8,913 bases of DNA from Alphaproteobacteria bacterium (GCA_900767645.1 CAAFZY010000042.1:1-8913); one strand, 5' to 3'; numbered from the stretch's first letter, positions 1 through 5,373 are shown. Translations and numbers: made by a program. Notes: generated by a model not told the origin, from the sequence alone.

Positions 1-86
1 CCGGCAATCGCCCCAACTGATAAAACTCCGATTATCGCCAGAACGCCGAGCATTTCTACCATACTTCTGCCTGATTGTGTATTCAT
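1..86 (-). CDS. Prepilin-like protein, 5' fragment (pilin 1)
   Basis: Only the first 28 codons and part of the next are inside the window; the gene runs leftward out of it. The start is ATG at 86-84, preceded by a GAGGAG ribosome site (complement of 97-102) ten bases upstream. The peptide begins MNTQSG and continues RSMVEMLGVLAIIG, a type IV pilin/pseudopilin N-terminus. If Glu is placed at +5 as in this family, prepilin peptidase would cut after Gly6, leaving a six-residue leader, followed by a hydrophobic helix. The +1 residue would be Arg instead of the usual Phe or Met. The core matches pilins 2 and 3 in this window nearly residue for residue, so these are paralogs. It lacks the leader insertions of the other two and so serves as the uninserted reference. 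Its specific role (type IV pilus, type II secretion pseudopilin or other filament) cannot be told from this fragment. Confidence 0.85.
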   Translation of the reverse strand, partial: MNTQSGRSMVEMLGVLAIIGVLSVGAIA

Positions 87-132
87 GAGCTAAAATCTCC
101 TCAAAAAGTTAGTTTTGAGAAGATTTTAGCTC
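87..132 (-). promoter_or_regulatory. RBS-sequestering hairpin at the pilin 1 start
   Basis: Two 20-base arms (87-106 and 113-132) flank a six-base loop (AGTTAG) and end directly against the ATG. Nineteen of twenty positions pair as Watson-Crick. The exception, 99 against 120, is C/A on the plus strand but becomes a G-U wobble in the minus-strand (pilin sense) RNA, so the helix is unbroken only in the mRNA. The GAGGAG ribosome site lies inside the arm next to the start, so folding should hide it. Read on the plus strand, the same hairpin followed by a T12 run also has the shape of an intrinsic terminator, which could insulate the hepT side. Either or both roles are inferred. Confidence 0.6.
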
Positions 133-183
133 GCGTTTTTTTTTTTTGCAATATTTACGAGTCTATGCTGTGCATAAGTTGTA
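87..183 (-). repeat. Duplicated pilin upstream block, copy 1
   Basis: This block aligns over its whole length with 1742-1835 upstream of pilin 2. Shared parts, in pilin sense, are a TACAACTTATGCACAG segment, a GACTC (GAnTC) site at 163-159, TAAATATTGC, a poly-A run (12 here, 9 in copy 2), CGCGAG, and the hairpin holding the ribosome site. The 3-base length difference between copies equals the difference in the homopolymer. The block therefore probably carries promoter and 5' UTR, and was duplicated with the pilin N-terminus. A plausible -10 is TAAATA just after GACTC; no good -35 is visible, which would fit an activator-dependent promoter. Confidence 0.7.
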
Positions 184-184
184 T

Positions 185-212
185 TTGGGATTTTTGCTTG
201 CAACTGTATAAT
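185..212 (+). promoter_or_regulatory. Putative sigma-70 promoter of the hepT-mntA operon
   Basis: A perfect TATAAT lies at 207-212, with TTGGGA at 185-190 as a four-of-six -35 match and a 16-base spacer. Transcription would start near 219, about 30 bases before the hepT ATG. No GAnTC site lies between these elements, unlike the promoter candidates of rpoZ and the pilins. Confidence 0.5.
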
Positions 213-224
213 ATATTTTGTAAA

Positions 225-240
225 CTCTGTTTTAACAGAG
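225..240 (+). promoter_or_regulatory. Palindrome over the hepT leader and ribosome site
   Basis: CTCTGTT (225-231) and AACAGAG (234-240) form a perfect 7-bp inverted repeat around a TT centre. It begins just downstream of the predicted transcription start and overlaps the AGAGG ribosome site (237-241) of hepT. It could be an operator for autoregulation by the toxin-antitoxin complex, or an RNA hairpin limiting hepT translation. Neither is proven by sequence. Confidence 0.45.
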
Positions 241-247
241 GTGTTTA

Positions 248-664
248 ATGAATAAGTCAGAATTTGATATTAATATTTTACGTAATGCCATAGCTACATT
301 GCAAGAAAGTTGGCAGGTGTATATTCGCGAACAGTCTGATGCTTTAATGGCGGGTATCGTTGCCGATTCGTGTGTAAAACGCTTTGAATATACGCTTGAA
401 ACCTCATTAAAACTTATGCGGCGTTATTTAAAACTTGAATATGCCAAAGATGACAAAGAATTAACGGTTAATAATATTTTCCGGCTCATGCAGGGTTACG
501 CTATGATTCCCGATTGGGAAAATTGGAAAAATTACTATGCTCAGCGCAATAATACCTCGCATGAATATAACATTGAAAAAGCGCGCGATTTGTTGCCGAT
601 TTTGCCGACATTCATTAATGATGTTAATTTTTTAATAGCTTCATTTGATAGGGTTTTAATATAA
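248..664 (+). CDS. hepT: HEPN-domain toxin, HI0074-like nucleotidyltransferase partner
   Basis: This 138-residue, largely helical protein matches the HEPN family once called nucleotidyltransferase substrate-binding proteins (HI0074 type). It carries the HEPN ribonuclease signature R-x4-H as R100-NNTS-H105, followed by E106 and Y107, completing the R-x4-H-x-Y form seen in HepT toxins, where the Tyr is the site modified by the MntA partner. The family members studied cleave RNA and arrest growth unless the antitoxin nucleotidylates them; that activity is inferred here. The start ATG has AGAGG six bases upstream. It is followed by mntA with a one-base TAATG overlap, so translation is coupled. 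The catalytic motif appears intact. Confidence 0.88.
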   Translation: MNKSEFDINILRNAIATLQESWQVYIREQSDALMAGIVADSCVKRFEYTLETSLKLMRRYLKLEYAKDDKELTVNNIFRLMQGYAMIPDWENWKNYYAQRNNTSHEYNIEKARDLLPILPTFINDVNFLIASFDRVLI

Positions 665-957
665 TGATAGCGGGAATTTTACCGGCAGAAGCAGAAATTG
701 TTGCGGATATTTTAAATGCTTATAAGCCGGAATATGATTTTTTTGCTTATGGCTCGCGTGTTAAAGGCAATTATAGCGCAGTTTCAGATTTAGATATTTT
801 AATTAAGGGTGAACATGCCGTTAAACCCGAACAAATGCAAGAACTTAAATACAAATTTGATGAAAGCCGCTTGCCGTATATCGTTAATTTTACCGATTAT
901 CACCAAGTAGAGCCTAGTTTTTATGAACGTATCAGACCCGATTTGGTTAAATTATAA
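664..957 (+). CDS. mntA: MNT-domain nucleotidyltransferase antitoxin
   Basis: A 97-residue minimal nucleotidyltransferase (HI0073 type). The G-S-x10-D-x-D motif is complete: G30, S31, D42, D44, in the stretch GSRVKGNYSAVSDLDILI. In studied pairs the enzyme transfers AMP from ATP to the Tyr of the HEPN partner and neutralises it. The third acidic residue, which in HI0073 lies in a V-D segment after LP, appears to be Asn here (N75 in LPYIVNFTDY), although D78 is nearby. Either catalysis tolerates this or the activity is altered. The ATG overlaps the hepT stop by one base. The 3' end faces the pilin 2 stop only seven bases away, with no terminator visible between them. Confidence 0.87.
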   Translation: MIAGILPAEAEIVADILNAYKPEYDFFAYGSRVKGNYSAVSDLDILIKGEHAVKPEQMQELKYKFDESRLPYIVNFTDYHQVEPSFYERIRPDLVKL

Positions 958-964
958 ACTGATT

Positions 965-1741
965 TTACCGCCGCCAACTGATGGCAAGTTCTGTGCCGGT
1001 AGGCGAGCTTATGCCATAATGTTTAGTGCAAAAGTCGTAAACATCATTTAAGCTTAAATCGTTTAAGCAATTATAGCCGGAACTGCAGTAAGCATCGCCA
1101 TATAAATGTTTGTCTTTTTGTTCCTCGCTGTTGTGGTTGCTGGCAGAATAAACTGAAAAAATACTGTCATGATTTTCTTTAGCGGTGACTAAAATATTTT
1201 TACAAATTTCCAAGTTGTCGGTAGACTTGGTAGTAAGTGATGATGAGCCCGCTGTTGAATATGATGAGAGAATAACATAACCTCCATCGCTACTGATAAA
1301 AATCATCCACGTTTGCCCAAAAATATCATGAATACTTTGAGAGCCGGATTTAGTCATCTCAGTCGGAATTTCCCCCATTTTAATGAGATACGGAGCTAAA
1401 GGAGTTCCGCCTTGCTCAATGTTATCAAAGCTGTGAAGGTTGCGAGCAACGGCATTAATTACGGTATTCATCTGTTCGGCATGTTTGTTGAGTTTATACT
1501 TCATCATCGCTTTAGAATAACCGGCAATTGCCCCGACGGATAAGACACCAATAATCGCAAGCACGCCAAGCATCTCAACCATAGACCGACCGGCACTTGC
1601 GCTCTTTCCTAAGCTGTCACACTCCGACTTGATCGGAGTGTCCAGGTCAAACCAAGTAGCAAATTTGTTCCACCTGGATATTCGGGTCAAGCCCGAATAT
1701 GACAATATGTGATGTAGAAAGCGGCTAAAATATGATTTCAT
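965..1741 (-). CDS. Prepilin-like protein with an enlarged leader (pilin 2)
   Basis: A 258-residue type IV pilin/pseudopilin-like protein. The ATG at 1741-1739 is preferred because GAGGAG (1757-1752) sits ten bases upstream; an in-frame TTG at 1759 would overlap that ribosome site. Residues 1-51 form a long leader ending in ASAG. Prepilin peptidase cleavage after Gly51 would leave RSMVEMLGVLAIIG and a hydrophobic helix (E56 as the +5 Glu), giving a mature protein of about 207 residues. Residues of about 12-42 of the leader are encoded by a 90-bp palindromic element. The mature C-terminal third shares with pilin 3 an LYGD-x2-C-x-S-x3-CL-x-D block and further Cys residues, suggesting disulfides outside the cytoplasm. 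Which filament or secretion machine it serves is unknown; no pilus assembly genes lie nearby. Confidence 0.8.
   Translation of the reverse strand: MKSYFSRFLHHILSYSGLTRISRWNKFATWFDLDTPIKSECDSLGKSASAGRSMVEMLGVLAIIGVLSVGAIAGYSKAMMKYKLNKHAEQMNTVINAVARNLHSFDNIEQGGTPLAPYLIKMGEIPTEMTKSGSQSIHDIFGQTWMIFISSDGGYVILSSYSTAGSSSLTTKSTDNLEICKNILVTAKENHDSIFSVYSASNHNSEEQKDKHLYGDAYCSSGYNCLNDLSLNDVYDFCTKHYGISSPTGTELAISWRR
1615..1704. repeat. 90-bp palindromic element inside the pilin 2 leader
   Basis: The element begins TGTCA and ends TGACA. It holds two 9-bp hairpins with complementary 5-base loops: ACACTCCGA/TCGGAGTGT (loop CTTGA or TCAAG by strand) and ATATTCGGG/CCCGAATAT, plus inner arms TCCAGGT/ACCTGGA around an A+T-rich centre with CAAATTTG. 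The whole unit is therefore roughly symmetric. A second copy of identical length lies at 8823-8912 in pilin 3, in the opposite orientation relative to the gene. It is exactly 30 codons and open in the pilin frame, replacing nothing in the mature protein. No transposase is encoded. Confidence 0.85.
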
Positions 1742-1835
1742 GATAAAAAATCTCCTCAAAATGTTACTTTTGAAATAATATTATCTCGCGTTTTTTTTTG
1801 CAATATTTACGAGTCCGTACTGTGCATAAGTTGTA
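1742..1835 (-). repeat. Duplicated pilin upstream block, copy 2
   Basis: This is the counterpart of 87-183. The GAGTC site (1811-1815), the T9 run (1791-1799), the CTCGCG junction and the CTCCTC (ribosome site complement) are all kept. The hairpin arms (1742-1761 and 1768-1787, loop TGTTAC) have decayed: three positions are G-U wobbles in the pilin-sense RNA and four are true mismatches. The ribosome site should therefore be more accessible than that of pilin 1. The block also forms the upstream region of the divergent L,D-transpeptidase gene. Confidence 0.7.
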
Positions 1836-1893
1836 GCGTTAATTAATGCTTAAAGAACAATTTGTATTATAACGCAATAAAAAGGAGCAATAT

Positions 1894-2415
1894 ATGAAAA
1901 AAGTTTATATAATTGCGGCGTTGTTGACAGTTGCGTCTGTCGGCGCTTTCGCAATATGGAATATGGCCCCGCAAACAGTTGCGGTTTTGCCTGATGTTGA
2001 TAAAATTACGGTTCGTAAATCAGCCCGAAAATTAGAGCTTTATCATAATGGTAAAATTGTAAAATCATACACGATAGCTTTGGGCAAAAATCCGATTGGG
2101 CATAAACAGATGGAAGGGGATTCCAAAACTCCGGAAGGCAAATATTTTATTGCATATCACAATCCTAAAAGCTCTTACCATTTGTCGCTGAAAATTTCAT
2201 ATCCTGATGAGCAAGATAAATTTAATGCCAAAAAAATGGGCGTTTCCGCCGGCGGCGATATTATGATTCACGGGTTGCCCAATCGAGCGCCGTTTTTGGG
2301 CAGGTTTCACAACTTAACTGACTGGACGCAAGGGTGCATTGCCGTCAATAATTATGAAATTGAAGAAATATACGCCGCGGTAAAAGACGGCACCCCGATT
2401 GAAATTTTGCCTTAA
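1894..2415 (+). CDS. L,D-transpeptidase family protein, YafK type
   Basis: A 173-residue YkuD-fold protein. Residues 1-25 are a Lys-Lys start plus a hydrophobic stretch, giving a signal peptide or membrane anchor, so the catalytic part acts in the periplasm on peptidoglycan. The domain shows D76-SKTPEG, the catalytic His in IMIHGLP (H126) and the catalytic Cys in TQGCIAVNN (C148). The Ala after CI, where classical ErfK/YkuD enzymes carry Arg, followed by VNNYEIEEIY, places it in the YafK group (COG3034). The E. coli YafK protein (DpaA) detaches Braun lipoprotein from peptidoglycan, so transpeptidase against hydrolase activity is open here. An AAGGAG ribosome site sits seven bases before the ATG. 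It is monocistronic, facing the Nudix gene. Confidence 0.87.
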   Translation: MKKVYIIAALLTVASVGAFAIWNMAPQTVAVLPDVDKITVRKSARKLELYHNGKIVKSYTIALGKNPIGHKQMEGDSKTPEGKYFIAYHNPKSSYHLSLKISYPDEQDKFNAKKMGVSAGGDIMIHGLPNRAPFLGRFHNLTDWTQGCIAVNNYEIEEIYAAVKDGTPIEILP

Positions 2416-2438
2416 ATACGGTCGGGTATAAATTATTT

Positions 2439-2471
2439 CCGCAAAATTTGCGGAGGCCGGTTGTTTTTTTT
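2439..2471 (+). terminator. Possible terminator after the L,D-transpeptidase gene
   Basis: A short perfect hairpin, CCGCAA (2439-2444) with TTGCGG (2448-2453), is followed by a T-rich run at 2461-2471. The eight-base gap between stem and T run is longer than ideal, so this is a weak call. Confidence 0.4.
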
Positions 2472-2486
2472 GATTATGTTTTTGGT

Positions 2487-2522
2487 ATAAAATAACCCCT
2501 CTGCTTAAATAAAACAGAGGGG
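2487..2522 (-). terminator. Intrinsic terminator of the gcrA-Nudix operon
   Basis: CCCCTCTG (2496-2503) and CAGAGGGG (2515-2522) form an 8-bp G+C-rich stem with an 11-base loop. On the minus strand the stem is followed by TTATTTTAT, and it lies five bases past the Nudix stop codon. Confidence 0.75.
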
Positions 2523-2527
2523 CGTGC

Positions 2528-2938
2528 TTATTTGAGGCTTTCAATATAAGCTTTTACTATCGGCACATCAGCCGGTGAAAACTTATAAGCGAGCATTTCA
2601 TCCGGATTGACCCATTTGTATTGTTCGTGTTCGCACAATTTAGGGATTTCAGGCGATTCGCATTCGGCAAAAAAGGCGTTAATTTGAAAAGCGCCGAACT
2701 CATAATCATAAACTGAACTCATAAACAATTTACCGACTTTAATTTTTAAGTCCATTTCTTCAATCAGTTCGCGAGCCAAGCATTGTTCCAACGTTTCGCC
2801 GGCTTCCAGTTTTCCGCCCGGAAGTTCCCAAAAAAATTCCAAATCTTTACCGCGGCGACGCTGTGCAATCAGCACTTTGCCGGCGCAACAAATAATACCG
2901 GCGGCAATTTGTTTTATCGGATGTCTAATCATCAACAT
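2528..2938 (-). CDS. mutT: Nudix hydrolase, MutT-like
   Basis: A 136-residue single-domain Nudix protein, the usual size for MutT. The Nudix box spans residues 42-64: G42, E48, R56, E57, E60 and E61 are all present, so the metal-binding catalytic site is intact; the late box Gly is Asp63 (EEMDL), a common variation. The sequence around it (AQRRRGKDLEFFWELPGGK) and the C-terminal SPADVPIV segment resemble 8-oxo-dGTP diphosphatases, which hydrolyse oxidised dGTP and prevent mutation. The substrate is inferred. It starts 11 bases after the gcrA stop and is probably co-transcribed. Two in-frame ATGs (codons 1 and 3) are possible starts; GCGGAA lies just upstream and suits the second at least as well. 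Confidence 0.8.
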   Translation of the reverse strand: MLMIRHPIKQIAAGIICCAGKVLIAQRRRGKDLEFFWELPGGKLEAGETLEQCLARELIEEMDLKIKVGKLFMSSVYDYEFGAFQINAFFAECESPEIPKLCEHEQYKWVNPDEMLAYKFSPADVPIVKAYIESLK

Positions 2939-2949
2939 AATTCCGCAAG

Positions 2950-3381
2950 TTATTTTTTATTTGGTTTAACATAAGCCACGGAAGAATGCTCTTCGCAGTA
3001 GGTTTGACCGCCGCGTACTTTTTTACCGCAGAAGCAAAAATTGTCATCGCGCGGGTCGCCAATCGGCCAACGGCAAGTGTGATTGTCAAGTTCGGTCAGT
3101 TTAAGACAGGCGGAACTGCCAATCTTTTTTTCAATGTTTAATGTTTTTACTTCAACCGAAGTTTCAATAACTTTTTTATCTTGCGACGCAGTATTTTCAA
3201 CTGCGGCAACTTCATCTTCTTTTTTCTTAATCGGAGAAGGGCGGGCGGTTAAGTTAAGACGGTGAACCTTACCGACAATAGAATTTTTGGAAACACCTAA
3301 GTTTTTTGCAATTTCATTGGTGGTAAGTCCTTGTTTCCACATCTTTTTAAGACCTTCTACCATTTCATCAGTCCAAGCCAT
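2950..3381 (-). CDS. gcrA: GcrA cell-cycle transcriptional regulator
   Basis: A 143-residue GcrA protein. Residues 1-45 form the helix-turn-helix domain beginning MAWTDEMVEGLKKMW with the SKNSIVGKVHRL recognition segment. Residues about 50-90 are a charged linker. The C-terminal sigma-70-interacting region, CRWPIGDP (from C103), FCFCG and YCEEH, holds a Cys/His set that looks metal-binding. In Caulobacter GcrA binds sigma-70 RNA polymerase and activates promoters holding CcrM-methylated GAnTC. A strong AAAGGAG site lies a few bases before the ATG. A GAnTC site (3385-3389) overlaps the region between ribosome site and start, and another (3446-3450) lies in the upstream intergenic. It leads a two-gene operon with the Nudix gene. 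Confidence 0.93.
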   Translation of the reverse strand: MAWTDEMVEGLKKMWKQGLTTNEIAKNLGVSKNSIVGKVHRLNLTARPSPIKKKEDEVAAVENTASQDKKVIETSVEVKTLNIEKKIGSSACLKLTELDNHTCRWPIGDPRDDNFCFCGKKVRGGQTYCEEHSSVAYVKPNKK

Positions 3382-3534
3382 CGCGATTCTCCTTTCATAT
3401 AAAACGATTGCTTCAATGCTTGGATTTTACGTTAAGATTTATTGCGAGTCTATAATTAATTCGGAAATTAGCACTTTTTTTTAACAAAAACTATGTTATT
3501 GTTAATTATGTTATTACCATAATCGGAACAAAGT
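3382..3534. promoter_or_regulatory. Divergent promoter region between gcrA and the exported protein gene
   Basis: The region holds two GAnTC sites: GATTC 3385-3389, next to the gcrA start, and GAGTC 3446-3450. The second directly abuts TATAAT (3451-3456) on the plus strand, a candidate -10 for the rightward gene 79 bases before its ATG. In the leftward direction the same site reads ATAGACTCG followed by AATAAAT, close to ATAGACTCGTAAATA upstream of pilin 1. No convincing -35 element is visible in either direction. GcrA/CcrM control of its own gene is known in Caulobacter and is inferred here. Confidence 0.45.
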
Positions 3535-4797
3535 ATGAAAAAACAACTGATATTTTTAACGGCGGCTTTATTTATAGCGGCTTTTTCGGTTAAAGCTGAA
3601 GAAAACGCTGTTCAGCCGGTTAATATGCGCTCGTTTGCCAAATATTATAAAGTGGATTTAGACGCCCCGCTTCCTGATTTGCAAGCCTTATCGGCCGAGT
3701 ATGCCAAAGCAAACGAGTTGTTTAATCCGCGCTATGTGTTAAGTTGGGATATGGGACCGGTGTTTGACCGCTTGTGGGCGGTGACCATAACATCATACGG
3801 AACATCGGAAAAGCGTATTAAGTCAGCCGGTGAAGATGAGTTATATGAAATGATAAAAATGTTGCCGAAAGAATATTATCCGTACATCGGTCCGATGTTG
3901 CACAAATCTCCCGGAATTTCAGAAAAAATATTAAATATGCCGGGGATAAAAGAAACAAAAAATAAATTTCCGGAGCGTATTGCGCCGCAATTGCAAGGTA
4001 TTGAAGATTTAGAGTTTTTGTCGCCGTATTTGTATATTTTACTGATGCCGGAAATGTGGCCTGAGAATAATAAGCATATTGAAAAACCGCGCCTGCGTCC
4101 GGCCAAACAGCCGCAAGTTAAGTATAATCCTGAATTTTATGCCGATTTGTTACGCCAAATTCCTGACGAGGGTTTCGGCGGGGCGGCGAGAACTAATCAA
4201 AAAGCAGGATTTGACCAATTGCGCACTTTGCACATTACTTCGTCATCGCCTTTAACCGGTGCCGACGTTAAGGCTTTTGCGAGTACGCTCGGCAATATTA
4301 AAGCTTTCAGCACGGTTGACAATATGCTTAAACTTATAAATGCCGGTCGCTTAATGGATTATTGGGAGCAAAAAAACGGTACGGCTCTTGCCGTTAATTC
4401 ATTAAAAGACGCGGCTAATCCGTGCCAACGCTTGGCGCTTAAAGTTAAATGGGCGGGGCTTGAAACCGAGTTTGCCAAAGTTTATTCATCGGAAGGATTT
4501 GACCTTAACGGCTGGGCTTATACTTGTGATAAAACCATAAAAGCTTATCGTATCGCGCGTATAAGTTCGGGCAAGCTTGCCGGCATTAGAGCATATCGCG
4601 AGGGGATATATGATGCTTATATTAATTCCCTGACCCCGAAATGGCGTGACAACCAATTTGCCGCCATGCAAAGCATTATTGAAATGTATAAAGCGCCGCG
4701 TGATGATGTGTTTACGGTTTTGAAAAACGAAACCCTGCTTAATGAAAAAATTACCCCGCTCGGCGGAATGCTTGCCAGCGTGCCGATTGCAAATTAA
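3535..4797 (+). CDS. Exported protein of unknown function
   Basis: I do not recognise this 420-residue protein. Residues 1-21 (MKK, a hydrophobic core, then SVKA) are a convincing Sec signal peptide with signal peptidase I cleavage after Ala21, so the mature protein should be periplasmic or outer-membrane associated. No lipobox Cys and no further membrane helix of convincing length is seen. The mature part is mixed and rich in aromatic residues and Pro in its first half (PKEYYPYIGPM, SPYLYILLMPEMWP) and more helical in its second. Only two Cys are present (C297, C331), which could form a disulfide. The ribosome site is weak (GGAAC). It stands alone between gcrA (divergent) and rpoZ (its own promoter). 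Confidence 0.8.
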   Translation: MKKQLIFLTAALFIAAFSVKAEENAVQPVNMRSFAKYYKVDLDAPLPDLQALSAEYAKANELFNPRYVLSWDMGPVFDRLWAVTITSYGTSEKRIKSAGEDELYEMIKMLPKEYYPYIGPMLHKSPGISEKILNMPGIKETKNKFPERIAPQLQGIEDLEFLSPYLYILLMPEMWPENNKHIEKPRLRPAKQPQVKYNPEFYADLLRQIPDEGFGGAARTNQKAGFDQLRTLHITSSSPLTGADVKAFASTLGNIKAFSTVDNMLKLINAGRLMDYWEQKNGTALAVNSLKDAANPCQRLALKVKWAGLETEFAKVYSSEGFDLNGWAYTCDKTIKAYRIARISSGKLAGIRAYREGIYDAYINSLTPKWRDNQFAAMQSIIEMYKAPRDDVFTVLKNETLLNEKITPLGGMLASVPIAN

Positions 4798-4818
4798 GTA
4801 TGTTTTTTAAAAAATCTG

Positions 4819-4847
4819 TTGCATTTATGTTTCAGAGTCTGTATAAC
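4819..4847 (+). promoter_or_regulatory. rpoZ promoter with a GAnTC site in the spacer
   Basis: TTGCAT (4819-4824) and TATAAC (4842-4847) are separated by exactly 17 bases, a good sigma-70-type promoter 43 bases ahead of the rpoZ ATG. GAGTC (4835-4839) lies inside the spacer, two bases before the -10. In Caulobacter such placement marks promoters activated by GcrA on CcrM-methylated DNA; here that link is inferred. Confidence 0.6.
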
Positions 4848-4890
4848 TTTGTAAAAATGTGTTCAAAACTCAAATATATAAGGGAAAAAA

Positions 4891-5373
4891 ATGGCAAGAG
4901 TTACAGTTGAAGATTGCGTTGAAAAAGTTCCTAACCGTTATGAATTGTTAATGGTTGCGGCTCAGCGCGCTAAAGATATTGAAGCCGGTTCTCCGCTTCA
5001 GGTTGAACGTGACAATGACAAAAACGCGGTTGTTGCTTTGCGCGAAATTGCCGAAGGCAAAGTCAGCATTGAAGAACTGCAAAAATCTTTGGTTATGAAT
5101 CTTCAAAAATATGTTGAAGTTGAAGAGCCGGAAGAAGAAGAGCTTGAAATTATGGCCGCTGAAAAAGAGCTTTCAGGGCTTGATAATCAGTTTGACAGCA
5201 GTATGTTGCTCGATTCGGATATGAATGATTCTATGCAGATTCATGATGGCGATGAACCGCTTGATGATACCGATGGCGATATTGACTCTGATGATGATTT
5301 TGACGATTCGTCTGCCGATTTGGGCGACGACGACATGTCAGATGATTTTTCTGATGAAGGCGATGATTTTTAG
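4891..5373 (+). CDS. rpoZ: RNA polymerase omega subunit with a long acidic tail
   Basis: Residues 1-70 are a standard omega subunit: MARVTVEDCVEKVPNRYELLMVAAQRA, then an AVVALREIAEGKV segment that contacts beta-prime and aids RNA polymerase assembly. After about residue 76 the protein continues for some 84 residues that are overwhelmingly acidic, first Glu-rich (EEPEEEELE) and then Asp/Ser-rich (DSDDDFDDSSADLGDDDMS), ending DDF. At 160 residues it is longer than most omegas. The tail is likely disordered and negatively charged. The ATG follows an AGGGAAAAAA leader. It precedes relA, the usual alphaproteobacterial order, but a terminator-like hairpin lies between. The repeated Asp-Ser codons create several GATTC/GACTC sites in the coding region. 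Confidence 0.93.
   Translation: MARVTVEDCVEKVPNRYELLMVAAQRAKDIEAGSPLQVERDNDKNAVVALREIAEGKVSIEELQKSLVMNLQKYVEVEEPEEEELEIMAAEKELSGLDNQFDSSMLLDSDMNDSMQIHDGDEPLDDTDGDIDSDDDFDDSSADLGDDDMSDDFSDEGDDF

Noticed and set aside
1742..1759. TTG at 1759 as the start of pilin 2
   Set aside because: That start would place the ribosome site GAGGAG inside the coding sequence; ATG at 1741 has it at the correct distance.
4798..4818. TTTTTTAAAAAA after the exported protein gene as a terminator
   Set aside because: The symmetry is only an A/T run with no G+C stem, so it does not qualify.
5204..5308. Cluster of GATTC/GACTC sites in rpoZ as a methylation-control region
   Set aside because: They arise from repeated Asp-Ser codons in the acidic tail and are in coding sequence, so no regulatory meaning is claimed.
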